The notes: generated from the sequence alone by a model not told the origin. A DNA stretch of 64,000 bases from Eucommia ulmoides (GCA_016647705.1 CM028335.1:6774579-6838578), one strand, 5' to 3'. Shown: positions 11,959 to 22,059, numbered from the stretch's first letter. Translations and numbers: made by a program.

Positions 11959-12234
11959 CTTCTTGCCTTGCCAGACCCGCTTGAAGCTACTGAATTTCAA
12001 GTCAAGAACATCGACATTATGTAGATGAAACTTCGAGGGTAGAGATTTCATAGGACAATAGTTCCAGCGTAGCCACCTTAGTTCCTTTGAAATATGATTG
12101 TAGTTCCATTTGAGATGCATGTGATTGGCATGAAGTAGCCTTAGGTTAGGCATCCTTGCAAATGCTTTCCTATCCAAATTCATTTCCTTGGAAATAGGCA
12201 TGGGAATGTCTAAACCTTCAACCGCTTCTGTTCT
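11959..12234 (-). pseudogene. TNL A exon 3: linker and first LRR segment
   Basis: The exon begins after AG with RTEAVEGLDIP, the usual start of TNL exon 3 (GTEAIEG type), and continues through FARMPNLRLL and LRWLRWNYCPMKSLPSKF to VDVLDLKFSSFKRVWQGKK. The donor is GTATAT. This exon is open in copy A; copy C has a stop at the equivalent of VWQ and a one-base deletion near its start. The 276 bp length matches 275 bp in copy C. Confidence 0.8.
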
Positions 12235-12305
12235 CTATATTATCAAAAAAATGTTTAAGATAGAGAATTTTGATAAAACTCAGTATCAATATAGTTTTTT
12301 TTTAC

Positions 12306-13403
12306 CTTGTTATTTTCAAGAACATGGCGTACGTCTTCATGAAACCAGAGTCTGCTCCTCTTTCCAGCATGTTTCAGTGATTCTTCGCGAACAATCTCTC
12401 TTCCCATGTCCCTAACCAAATCATGCATCCTCACCTCATTTAGCTGAGTAATTGTAAGGAAGCACCTACTTGTTAGTATGCTGATTCCGATCTCTGGAAA
12501 GAGGCCACAAGCATCCAATATATTCATGGTGTAGTCCTTTTCCATTCCAACAAAAAAACCATGTAATATCAAGTAAAATTTCCTTCACTGTTTCATCGTT
12601 TAGCCCATCGAAACATTTCCTGAGTTGCTTTTGGATTTGATTGTGAGGGATCTGTTTCAATTTCTCAAAGGCGCTCCTCCATTCCGGGATGCTTCTTCCA
12701 TGGAAATAGGAACCCAAAACTTCTAGTGCTAGCGGAAACCAATTGGTGTAACGGACTATATCATTCGTGAGCTCCAAGTAGTCATCTTTGGGCTTAGTCT
12801 CTACGAAGGCATGATGGCTGAAGAGTTGAAGAGACTAATCGTGTGAGAGTTCTTTGGCCTCATATATGTCATCGACTTTAGCTTTACTAAGCAAACCCTC
12901 ATCTCTGGTTGTTATGATGATTCTGCTTCTTGGACTAAACCAGTTATGGGCACCCACCAACGAGTTTAACTGTTCTAACTGGTCGAGATCATCAAGAACG
13001 ACGAGAACCCTTTTATAGCGGAGCCTTTCCTTGATGAGCATTGTTCCCTTGTGGAAGTTGTGGACCTTGAGGCTCTTACTCCTTAGAATCTCCAAGAGAA
13101 GTTGTTCTTGCAAGCAACTCAGATCACCGTTGTGTTTCTCCCAGGCTTCTCTAACATTTGGGAGGAAGCAGCTACCTTCGTAGTTCTGGAAATTTAGATT
13201 GTAGACAACTTTGGCGATGGTTGTTTTGCCTATTCCACCCATCCCGTATATTCCAATCATGTGGACAACATTTGACTCCTCGGTTAATAGTGAGTTTATC
13301 TCTTTGACACAAGTATCTATTCCAACCAGGTGCTTGGTGACACTCAGGGGCACATGATTTACTACGCATAGAATCTCGTTGACGATTTTTTGGATGAACT
13401 TGG
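12306..13403 (-). pseudogene. TNL A exon 2: NB-ARC ATPase domain
   Basis: The frame encodes the nucleotide-binding switch of a TNL. P-loop GMGGIGKTT lies at about 13,219-13,245, followed by an RNBS-A-like FLPNVREAW, kinase-2 [28 protein letters not shown], a degraded GLPL box (WFPLALEVLGSY) and an intact MHDL near 12,420. A TAG at 12,835-12,837 replaces a glutamine codon kept in copy C. One extra base near 12,562 shifts the frame just before the FFVGM block. The donor is GTAAAA after 12,306. The exon starts abruptly at [11 protein letters not shown]; in copy C the same exon begins after an AG acceptor one codon or so earlier, so the splice site was removed by the adjacent insertion. Confidence 0.85.
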
Positions 13404-13535
13404 GTCACGAAAAATGCGGTATTCGATAGTAACGACAACAATCCCTGTGGATACGATAGCGGTGTATTTTACGCCCCTACCGCCTAGGCGAAAATCCAAC
13501 AGAATAAAAAACTATCGAATACCGCGTTTGTCGTG
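13403..13535. repeat. inverted repeat, ~28 bp arms
   Basis: GTCACGAAAAATGCGGTATT at the left and its near-complement AATACCGCGTTTGTCGTGAC at the right (about 13,516-13,535) extend to GATAG/CTATC, with a loop of about 78 bp. The left arm coincides with the junction to TNL A exon 2. Confidence 0.7.
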
Positions 13536-13743
13536 ACCTAATTTTATTTAGGCGAAAAACAAATGTAATTAATTAATTAAACTAATACTAATATAACCTA
13601 AATTAACTACACTATTATGTTAATATGTTTTAGGGTGAAGAATTGTATAGGGATTAACGTGTTTATAAATATGTGTTTGATTCTGATTTACTCGCGTTTA
13701 CGGTGTTCGACCTATTTGACAACCTCGGTACGTAAACTCCGCC

Positions 13744-14130
13744 GTCAACTCTCCCGCGTGTAAGACGGGGGAATACATGACTTCAAGTCAACGGAGAAGT
13801 CTCCCTCAATGTCTTAACGACCCTAGGTCACGTGAGTCTCGCCCAGCGTCATTGATTGCACACGATCCAACTCCCTCCTGGGTTATTGGATCGTCGCGTT
13901 GTATTTACCCTATCGACAATATCCATTCTAAAACTCTCTCACCACCTCTCCCAAGTGTAAGACGAGGGATATAACGTGACTTCGAGTCAACGAAGAGGTC
14001 CCCCTCAATGTCTTAACGACCCTAGATAGCGTGTGTCTAGCCCCACGTCATCGATTGTCCACGATTCAAACCCCGACCGGGTTATAGAATCATGGCTTTT
14101 GTTTACCTTAATCCGAATCCGGGGTTTGTC
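13744..14130 (+). repeat. two ~195 bp direct repeats
   Basis: Both units contain CTCYCCC..GTGTAAGACG, GACTTC.AGTCAACG, CCTCAATGTCTTAACGACCC, GCGTCATTGATTG/CGTCATCGATTG and a GGGTTAT tail. Unit 1 is about 13,744-13,935 and unit 2 about 13,936-14,130. Confidence 0.75.
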
Positions 14131-14599
14131 AAAATCCCATATTCTCCATTTATCAATCTAAGCATAATAAACAAACAATACGATAAATACAATCAAACTA
14201 CGAAGAATAAACATAAACGCAACACCGAAATCACCCAAACAATATATTTATAAATATATGTTAATCCCTACTACAATCCATATTTAACTCGGGGCCATAG
14301 CTGCATATACAGAAAATAACGAGTTAAACATACTCACATGCTCCTAAGATAAATAAATAAGAAAAAACGATCGAAGAACTTAGACTCGTCCGAAGATAAA
14401 CCGCTAAGAACGCTCAACGATTGATTCGTCGTCTTCCCCACTTCGGGATGCGAGCTCCACCACTAAAAATTCTAACCCTAGGCTTAAGTATAGCCTAATG
14501 GGCTAAAAAATGTAAGAGAGGGAAGAGAGATTTTGGCTAAAGGGGAGGAGAGGAGATATTTATAGCAAAAATATCCTAAAAATATCTAAAAATATCTCA

Positions 14600-14905
14600 A
14601 GACTGCGCAGGGCAAATCCGCCTAGGCGATGGAAATTGCGCCTAGGCGAAGTTAGGTCGGTTAAGTCTGATTGCCTGGGTGGTAAAGTAGGCGGTGGACT
14701 GGAGAACATTCTGTTGGATTTTCGCCTAGGCAGTAGAATTTCTGCCTAGGTGAACGGCTGTTAGTAGCCCTTCTTCGTCCTCTGCTGGATTTCCGCCTAG
14801 GCGATAGAAATTTCGTCTAGGCAGTCTTCTGTTAGTAACATTTTGCTCTTCTCTGCATCTTAACCGCTTAGGCGATGGTCTGGACGCCTAAGCAGTGGGC
14901 CTGTT
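14600..14905. repeat. cluster of CGCCTAGGCG palindromes
   Basis: At least eight copies of the 10-bp palindrome CGCCTAGGCG or one-to-two-base variants occur in pairs about 20 bp apart inside units of about 70-80 bp, separated by CTGTTAGTA spacers. Another copy lies at 13,482-13,491. Confidence 0.75.
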
Positions 14906-15125
14906 TCATCTTTTAGCTTCCGAGCTTGTTTATCCACCGTAACTTTGAACCGCTTTGGTTCAATCTCATTGTTTTAGCTCTAGTTTCCTATCTTTTTGCC
15001 TCACACACCTGAGTTATACAAAAAGTATGAAAACTAATTAAAACACAATAAAAATAACTATAAATATATTCGAAAACTAATAAATTCGGATTAGAAATAG
15101 ATAAGTTTTTCACACCTATCAGAAA

Positions 15126-15254
15126 GACCAATGCCCCAAATGCAAACGAGGAGATTTTAAAGTACTTTACTGATCTCAAATACACCGATGACCCAAAACT
15201 GTCCGATTACGAAGACGGGGAGATTCATTACGAATGGTTTGATAAAATTAAGTA
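15126..15254 (+). CDS. coding-like fragment of unknown protein
   Basis: A frame of 41 codons reads KTNAPNANEEILKYF, then TDDPKLSDYEDGEIHYEWF, then DKIK and a TAG. The mixed, acidic composition is unlike the low-complexity frames around it, so it may be the last exon or tail of a decayed protein. I do not recognise the family. It follows directly on the retroelement-like block and has no visible start codon or upstream partner. Confidence 0.3.
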
Positions 15255-15730
15255 GTTATTGATGTTATAAGAGTTCAATTACGAGTAATATTTTGTAATT
15301 TATGTAATATTTTATTTTTTTTATGATTAATTGTACTGCTTAACGCGTTTAATTTTAGTATGATGCTTATTATTTTAAGTTGTTTTGCGTTGAAGGTTAT
15401 ATTTTTTGATTCATGTGATTTATAAAATAAATTTAAAATTAATATTTTGATATATTAATATTTAAAAAAAAATAAAAAGGTAAATTCATGGTTAAACGCT
15501 CCTATCAAATACAAAACACATAAATTATAAGTATTAAAATATCCTTTCAATAGTGGTTTGAACAATTTTTCAGTGTTTATATTCGCATATGTGTGTATAA
15601 ATATACGAGACTTTATGCCAATTACAATCACTCTAAACACATTGTTGGATCGAAGTTAGAAATTTTAATATCTAGTTTCACCAAAATAAAATATACACGA
15701 TCAGAGATCTATATCGTTTAATGGGACGTT
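15255..15730. other. gene-free AT-rich stretch
   Basis: Nothing recognisable; AT-rich with no repeats that I can pair. Confidence 0.5.
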
Positions 15731-15931
15731 ACTAGATTTTGGAAGACGAATTTTCACTTTTTAGATCCAAGAGCTCATTACTCTCCACACTAGGTTGTAA
15801 AGATGCAAGAGGAATACACTTATCGTGTCAACGAAGCACAAGTTATGGTAAACGGATACAGGCAATACAATATTCCAATAGTGCATTAATTAGCTACCAT
15901 CATACCAATAGACATACCACATGATCTTCAG

Positions 15932-16080
15932 ATGGCGTTGCATCGTTTCCGCGAAGAAAATAACCGAATGCAAATTCGGATTTTTCGACATGAGCTTCAA
16001 ATGACGGCACGTGAGCATCTACAAGAAGGTTTGGTTGCCGAAGAAACCAAACCTAAATATCAAAAAAACACAACTTTAAA
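15932..16080 (+). pseudogene. coding-like fragment (RFREENNRM), unknown family
   Basis: A plus-strand frame reads ALHRFREENNRMQIRIF, then RHELQMTAREHLQEGLVAEE. A similar peptide, RIRLENNRMLLRRSRYFLLQ, is encoded on the opposite strand about 300 bp away, which suggests that both descend from one repeated coding module, perhaps of a transposable element. The open frame continues to 16,354, but that part is AT-biased and probably the shadow of the minus-strand frame. Confidence 0.3.
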
Positions 16081-16131
16081 TAATAATCACAGAAAAACAT
16101 TAAAAAAAATAATTCAACTGTCCAAATATTT

Positions 16132-16359
16132 TTATTCTTCATTGGACATGTATCCCTCAGACAGATATTCATTCTTGGTTATCATGTTATGGTATTCATT
16201 CGGAGAGAGTGGTCTATTACTTGCAACAATCATTTCATTAGGTAGTTGGAGTAGAAAGTATCGACTCCTACGCAACAACATTCTATTATTCTCTAGGCGA
16301 ATTCGTGTAATAGCATCTTCGATCTCGATTGTGTCATCAATTATACATCGTTGAGGCAT
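16132..16359 (-). pseudogene. coding-like fragment (RIRLENNRM), unknown family
   Basis: A 75-codon minus-strand frame: IDDTIEIEDAITRIRLENNR, then MLLRRSRYFLLQLPNEMIVA, then SNRPLSPNEYHNMI and an acidic tail. It shares an R-x-ENNRM-x-x-R core with the plus-strand frame at 15,932. Family not recognised; no neighbours suggest a role. Confidence 0.3.
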
Positions 16360-16407
16360 CTGAAGACTTCAACGATGCGGAGCTGGTGCATTAAGCGCTT
16401 TCAAACA

Positions 16408-16467
16408 AGATACAAGATTGTTAGATTCTTTCACCCTAGATACAAGATTGTTAGATTCTTTCACCCT
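16408..16467 (+). repeat. perfect 30 bp tandem duplication
   Basis: AGATACAAGATTG followed by TTAGATTCTTTCACCCT occurs twice head to tail without mismatch, so the duplication is recent. Confidence 0.9.
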
Positions 16468-16825
16468 GTATTCTCATTCTTGGCGTAGCCTAACACGATA
16501 CTCTATCGGATTCGTGTCTTGATTGCTCCAGTAGTCGTCATGATATGGTTTTAGAACCCCACGGCTTAAGTGATCCCAAGATCCAGGCCAATCCCAAACA
16601 CCATATGAGTTTCCTCACTTGAAAAACCATATGAGCTTTTTTCACTTGAATTCATATTTGAAGACATCACAAAAATTATAGAATTAAGAGTTTCAATACA
16701 AAACTCAGTTATAGTAACACGGTGATTTACAACCGTCAGTTTTTTGGATGATTGTTTTTAATTTTGGTCAAGAATCATAAATGTTTGCAGTATAGGGTTG
16801 CAGCAATTTTTTAGGTTTTGTATGG

Positions 16826-16869
16826 TTTTTTTTTTTTTTTTTTTTTTTTTGGGGGGGGGGGGAGGGGGG
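16826..16869 (+). repeat. T25 run joined to G12-A-G6 run
   Basis: A homopolymer T tract (16,826-16,850) passes directly into a G tract (16,851-16,869). G runs of this length can form a quadruplex. Run lengths may be affected by sequencing. Confidence 0.85.
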
Positions 16870-16980
16870 AAATAAAATAATATATAATTTCAAAAAAAAA
16901 TTATTGAAAATTTTATTTAATATTTTGAAATTTTAATTACTTTCAAAAAATTAAAAATTATAATTACTTTTAATTATCAC

Positions 16981-16983
<3 letters not shown>

Positions 16984-17026
<43 letters not shown>
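16984..17026. repeat. (AT)n microsatellite
   Basis: An uninterrupted AT dinucleotide run of about 42 bp within the tandem array. Confidence 0.9.
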
Positions 17027-17027
<1 letters not shown>

Positions 17028-17521
17028 TTAAAATAAGCTCAGATTTTAATAAATTTGTACAATTTGTTTAATTTTTTTCCTTTTATAGTACTCAAATGTC
17101 AAGATTCATTTTTTTGGGTCAAGACTCATTTGTTTTTGGCAGTATAGGATCATAAATGAAGTATAGAGGTGTAGAACTTTAACTTTTTAGGTTTCGTATG
17201 GTTTTTGGTCAAGATTTATTTTATTTTTGTCAAGATTCATTTAAAGAAAATTTAATTCTTTTCTCCATTTTTTTGGATTTGTTTTTACAATTTTTGAAAA
17301 AAAAAATCGAAATAATATATCTGTAATAATTAAAAAAAATTTGAAAATAAATAAAATTCGAGAAAATAATTAAAAATCATAATCGTTAATTTTTTTATTC
17401 ATTTTTAAACAATTTTTCAAACAATTTATATTCTTTTAAATATATTTCTATTTATATTTATATTTAAAATTCGATAAAGTGAGGAAAAATAATTTAAAAC
17501 ATGGGATTTTTTTTTAAAGTA

Positions 17522-17583
17522 GATTCCGGCCATGGGAAGGCCGGAATCAAAATTTTGATTCCGGCCTTCCCACGGCAGGAATG
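17522..17583. repeat. nested GC-rich palindrome, 31 bp arms, no loop
   Basis: The left arm (17,522-17,552) and right arm (17,553-17,583) are reverse complements with two or three mismatches. Each arm is itself a hairpin, ATTCCGGCC..GGCCGGAAT. It stands out in DNA that is otherwise over 75% AT. Confidence 0.85.
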
Positions 17584-18242
17584 AATTTTTTTTTTCTTTT
17601 AATATTTAGGAATATTTTAAAAATAATTTCGAAAATTATATATCATTAGTAATAAAAAAAAAATTAAAAATAAATAAATTTGGAATAAATAATTAAAAAT
17701 CAAATCTTCAAAAAAAAGGGAAAGGAGAAAATAAATTGAAATGTAAAAAAGACAACATATTTTAAATAATTTAAAAAATATATGTAGGAATCTAATAGGG
17801 AAAAAAAAAAAATCACATCCATCATTTTTTATTTTCTTTTACAGTAGTGAAATGTCAATTTTTTTACTCAATCATCAAATCTTATCTCAGTGATAATTAA
17901 AATTTGTCTTCAGAATCATAAATGAAGTATACGGGTGCAGAACTTTAACTTTATTGGTTTTGTATGATTTTTGTCGTTGTTTATATTTTTGGATTTTATT
18001 TTATTTTTTTTACAATTTTTGAGAAAACAATCGAAATAAATATATATGTAATAATTCAAAAAATTAAACAAAAAAATAAAATTTGAGAAAATAATTAAAA
18101 AACATAATCTTTAATTTTTTATTCATTTATAAGTAATTTTTCAAACAATTTATATTCTTTTACATATATTTATATTTATATTTAAAATTCGATAAAGTAA
18201 TTAAAAATAATTTGAAAAATGGGAATTGTTTTTTAAAAAGTA

Positions 18243-18304
18243 GATTCCAGCCGTGGGAAGACCGGAATCAAAAATTTTATTCAGGCCTTCCCACGGCCAG
18301 AATC
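18243..18304. repeat. second copy of the nested palindrome
   Basis: Same organisation as 17,522-17,583 (GATTCCAGCCGTGGGAAG at the left, CTTCCCACGGCCAGAATC at the right) with independent substitutions, 721 bp downstream. Confidence 0.8.
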
Positions 18305-19085
18305 AAATTTTTTTAATTTTTTTATTTTAATTTTTTTGAGTATCTTAAAAATAATTTCAAAACTTATATATCGTTAATAATAAAAAATTAATTAAAAATA
18401 AATAAATTTCAAAAATTATATATCATTAATAATAAAAAATTTATTAAAAATAAATAAATTTTGAATAAATAATTAAAAATCAAATCTTTAAAAAAAAAAA
18501 AAAAAAGAGGACAAAATAAATTGAAATGTAAAAAAGACAAAATATTTTATATAATTTAAAAAAATTATATGTAAGAATCTAATAAAAAACTAATAATTTA
18601 CATCCATCATTTTTTATTTTCTTTTACAGTAGTGAAATGTCATTTTTGTTTAATCAAATGTCAAATCTTATCTTTCCGTTTCCAGCAGTGACAATTAAAA
18701 TTTGTCTTCAGAATCATAAATGAAGTATAGAGGTGCAAAACTTTAATTTTTTAGGTTTTGTACGGTTTTTGTCCTTGTTTACATTTTTTGTCAAGATTCA
18801 TTTTATTTTATTTTTTTTTTTTTTTTTTTTAGTGTAGGGTTGCAGAAACTTTATATGTTTTGCAGTATAGAGTAATTTTTTATTTTTAATTAATTTGTCA
18901 AATTTTAATTCATATTAAATAAATTTTAATTCTTTTCTCCATTTTTTTGGATTTGTTTTTACAATTTTTGAAAAAATATTCAAAAAAAATATATTTGTAA
19001 TAATTAAAAATAAATTGAAAATAAATAAAATTTGAAAAAATAATTAAAAATCATAATCTTTACTTTTTTTATTCATTTATAAACA

Positions 19086-19111
19086 ATATATATATATATA
19101 TATATATATAT
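19086..19111. repeat. (AT)n microsatellite
   Basis: AT dinucleotide run at the right edge of the tandem array. Confidence 0.85.
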
Positions 19112-19184
19112 TCAACTTTCTCCAGCCTTTGTCAGCAGCTTGAACAACGCGTTTACAACGCCTATATTAAAAATATTCATTCAA

Positions 19185-19515
19185 CAACCATTCACGTTCA
19201 CGAGCACCTTACTCTCTTCTTCTTTAGAAATTGTGTCTTCTCTGCTTTTGCCACAGTCATGTTCTTCATTAGAAATGGTGTTTTTTTGCTTGTACTATGC
19301 AAATGTTCTTCTTTCACAACTATTTACGACTATCTATTTGACATGTCAGTAACAACATCCATTCACATTTACAAATATCTTTCTCTCCTCTTCTTTAGAA
19401 ATTATGTCTTTTCTACTTCTGCCATAGTTATGTCCTTCATTAGAAATGATGTGTTTTTGCTAATGCCATGGCAATGTTCTTCTTTAACAACTGTTTACGA
19501 CCATCTATTTGAAAG
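19185..19515 (+). repeat. two ~168 bp direct repeats
   Basis: Units begin CCATTCACGTTC (about 19,190) and CCATTCACATTT (about 19,358) and share CTTTAGAAATT.TGTCTT, TTCATTAGAAATG.TGT, CAATGTTCTTCTTT.ACAACT and CGAC.ATCTATTTGA. Open frames here repeat the same peptide and are probably not genes. The second unit ends at AAAGGTGAGT, which resembles a splice donor. Confidence 0.75.
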
Positions 19516-19519
19516 GTGA

Positions 19520-19789
19520 GTGAAAAAATCTTGTTTTGTTAATTAATTAATGGTTTCTTAAAATGTTGAAGTGGCGGCAAGGACTGGAAACTCTTCCAAA
19601 AATGAACACTTCACCGAACACTGTACGAACGAAGAGTTCTAAGATCTCGATACCTTACCATAAAGAATCGAATCAGTGGTAATGCTCACTTGATATCTAT
19701 GAATTGTTTAATTTATAATGCTTAGGAAAAGTTTAGAGTTCATTTGCTAATTTACAGATCACATATATTGATTGTTGCTGATGTGAAGG
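19520..19789. other. gene-free segment left of element 1
   Basis: No credible gene. Short peptide-like runs near 19,571-19,640 are not recognised. It ends in AAGAT, the target duplication of element 1. Confidence 0.4.
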
Positions 19790-20234
19790 AAGATTATTGA
19801 TCCTAAGATTTTGCTGGACAATTAAACCTTGATGTTTTTTTTGTGGGATTAACGATTTGTTTAAGTATTTCAGTTTATTAGTTTCAAATGATGAAGATAT
19901 GATAATAAAGATGATGAATGATTAAGAGGTTGAAGAATTTGAAGAACCTAGGAAAAACAACTCAGGTTTAAATTTCAACTCTTAATATCCCAATTAGGAT
20001 CACATACGACACAAAAATTTTTTTTAATGATTTTTATAAATATGTGTGTTTTTAATAGGATCCTAATTAGCTTAATAATTTGCTCCTATGTGTAATTAAA
20101 AAAAATATATATTTATAATGAATTAAAATTGGATTTAAGTATTTAGTGGAGCTAATTAAGAAATGAAATTAGTTAAAGGGATAAAAACGTAAATGAGAAT
20201 GAATTAAAAAGGAGTTTGGATTAGAGATCCAGTA

Positions 20235-20465
20235 TCTTTAAGTCGACTGGTCAAAATAAGTAACTCTTTGTATCTCTCAGTCGACAGGTAAGTCGACCTA
20301 TACTTGAGAATGAACTCTCTAAATCTCTAAGTCGATAGGTAAGTCGACAGGTGAAGAGAAATAGAACTCTTTGAATCTCCAAGTCGATAGAGCGGTCAAC
20401 CGGTGAAGAGAAAATGGAACTCTCTGAATCTCTAAATCGACAGATAGGTCAACCGATGGCCATAG
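20235..20465 (+). repeat. U3 subrepeats with GTCGAC words (element 1, 5' LTR)
   Basis: About four units of 55-62 bp, each containing GAACTCTCTGAATCTCTAAG-like sequence followed by TCGACAGGTAAGTCGACC-like sequence. The same array lies at 28,905-29,080 in the 3' LTR, and related ones in element 2. Confidence 0.75.
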
Positions 20466-20886
20466 AAGTCTTGGCTTGGCTATATCCTGAATCAAGTGGT
20501 CAATTGCTGATCTTGGTCGATCGACTGGGGTGTTAGTTTCAGGATATTGTAGAATTTCGAATTTATATCTGAAAGTAGCCGTTTTTTGGTTGGGATTTAT
20601 GAGAGATTTTAGGGATTTTATGTTAATTAAGATATGCTACACCTATTATTCAATTACTATTGATTTGGTTCATTAAGTTTGAATGTTTCTTAATTTGGTA
20701 CATATAATTGCTTCTATTATATTTAATTAAGATTGAAAAATATTTGGGGGACTTAATTGAGAGATTTAAAAACTATAATTAAATTAATTAAACCAAAATG
20801 AAGTTATAACGATATAAGGGATCTAAGATAGCAATTAAGTGTCATGATAAATGGAAATTAGCCATTAGAGAGCTATTTCTAATCCC

Positions 20887-20896
20887 ATATATATAG
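20887..20896 (+). promoter_or_regulatory. LTR TATA box, element 1
   Basis: TATATATAGA followed by CCTCCG. The same position in the 3' LTR (29,504-29,513) and in element 2's 5' LTR (39,401-39,408) keeps TATATAGATCT, about 420-450 bp downstream of the U3 subrepeats. Confidence 0.6.
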
Positions 20897-21978
20897 ACCT
20901 CCGTTTTTCATATCATTAAGAGAGACTAAGAGATCAAGAGATTATATTGAGATTTTCTTAGAGAAATCATACTAAGTTTTTGTGAGAACTTTTCTAAGAG
21001 ATATTCCTGATAATCATTGCTGCTACCGAATCTGAAGTAACATCGCTCTAATTATTTTTTCGGTTGATTCCAAGTGAGATCTTTCTGAATTACTTTCTAT
21101 ATTGTATTGCTTGATTAATTTTTGAAAGTTGATCTTAAGAAATTATTTTTTGATTTTTTATTGAAAAAATATTTTATAAATAATTTCTTGAATCTGATTA
21201 CGTGCTCAATAACGTTCTGCCTATTTTTTTGTTTTAAAATCAGATTTTGAGTTTCTCACATTTCTATCACTAGTTTTGGGATATTAATTGAGTTTTAATT
21301 TATCTGAGGTGATAGAAGCTCCGAGTGAGAAAAATCACTTATCAATTTTTAATTGGTAAGTTGAGTGACGGATTAAATATTGTTGGGGATATTTAATCTA
21401 AAAGTAGCTGGGTTTCAGTCTCTTCTTGTAAAGAGATTAAGGTAGTAATTCTTTTTGAATTGAATTGATTTGTAAGTGAATTTGTAATGGTTCAATCCTT
21501 ACCGGGTAAAAGGATATTTGGAGTGTTTTATGAGGTTTTGATTTTTTATCCTTTGTGTTAAAAAGAATTAAGTTATTCTTGAACTTGTAAAAAGTAGAGG
21601 TTATTCATTAACCTGTGAAAATGAAATTTTGTAAATATTGATTCTGAGCCTGCAAAAGAATCTTTGTGAGGGTTTAGTTCTTACTTTTAAATGAATCTTG
21701 AGTTTAGTAGGTGCGACTCTCCGTGAGGTTCGGAGAACTAGATTAGCCAATAGTAACTTGGTGAACCAGTATAAATTTCTAGTGTACTGCAATCTTTAAT
21801 TTGTTTATTTTTTGTTATTTGGTACACACCTAGTTGATTTTATAATTCCGCTGTGATATAAAAATAATAATTCATTTAAGATTAAAATTAATTATTTGAT
21901 TTATTAAAGTATTTTCCCTCTGATATTTTTAATTACCCAATTCACCCCCTATCTTGGGTATTCCACTGGACCAACAAT

Positions 21979-21990
21979 TGGCATCAAAGC
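21979..21990 (+). other. element 1 primer-binding site
   Basis: TGGCATCAAAGC starts two bases after the LTR end and is a variant of the tRNA-iMet PBS TGGTATCAGAGC used by copia elements. Confidence 0.75.
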
Positions 21991-22059
21991 TAATTTTAGC
22001 TCAATATACTTCACAGTATAGCTAAACACGATCACATAGAGTATCATGATTCTGAAGTT

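Larger units (their letters stand above)
7862..13403 (-). pseudogene. TNL (TIR-NBS-LRR) resistance gene, copy A, truncated pseudogene
   Basis: The minus strand carries five exons typical of exons 2-6 of an intracellular TNL immune receptor: NB-ARC (13403-12306), LRR start (12234-11959), LRR (11874-11413), LRR end (8976-8545) and post-LRR C-JID (8391-7862). Splice sites are GT-AG and phases join correctly, and exon lengths match copy C almost exactly. The TIR exon is missing: homology stops at 13,403, where an unrelated element begins. Coding is broken by a TAG in the NB-ARC, frameshifts near 12,562 and 11,695, and a TAG at 8627-8629. Intron 4 is 2.4 kb because of a TRIM array. A functional product is very unlikely. 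Confidence 0.85.
13404..15125 (-). mobile_element. retroelement-like insertion cutting TNL A (probable LTR block)
   Basis: Homology with TNL C ends at 13,403 and an unrelated noncoding block begins. Read on the minus strand it would start TGATAGGTGTGAAAAA and run towards a conserved-looking ATCCACAGGGATTG near 13,435-13,450, reminiscent of plant LTR/leader sequence. It holds an inverted repeat at 13,403-13,535, two ~200 bp direct repeats, and many CGCCTAGGCG palindromes. No gag or pol frame and no matching target duplication were found, so a solo LTR is likely but not proved, and the right boundary is approximate. Confidence 0.45.
16770..19085 (+). repeat. tandem array of ~770-800 bp noncoding units
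   Basis: The landmark AATCATAAATG(AAGTAT) recurs at about 16,778, 17,150, 17,913 and 18,711, each time followed by GGTTTYGTAYGG, a T-rich stretch, ATTTTTGGATTTG-like words, AAAATAATTAAAAATCA and, in two units, a GC-rich palindrome (17,522 and 18,243). Units are diverged and the first and last are partial. No coding capacity. It could be the internal tandem region of a larger element. Confidence 0.7.
19795..21976 (+). repeat. element 1, 5' LTR
   Basis: Begins TATTGATCCTAAG (expected TG mutated to TA, as in the 3' LTR) and ends GGGTATTCCACTGGACCAACA. The U3 part contains GTCGAC-bearing subrepeats, a TATA box and a T/A-rich R-U5. Confidence 0.85.

Noticed and set aside
15100-15145. Apparent similarity to the TNL C intron (CACACCTAT..CAGAAA.GACC)
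   Set aside because: Too short and AT-biased; needs gaps of different sizes and does not continue, so it is not used to define the insertion boundary.
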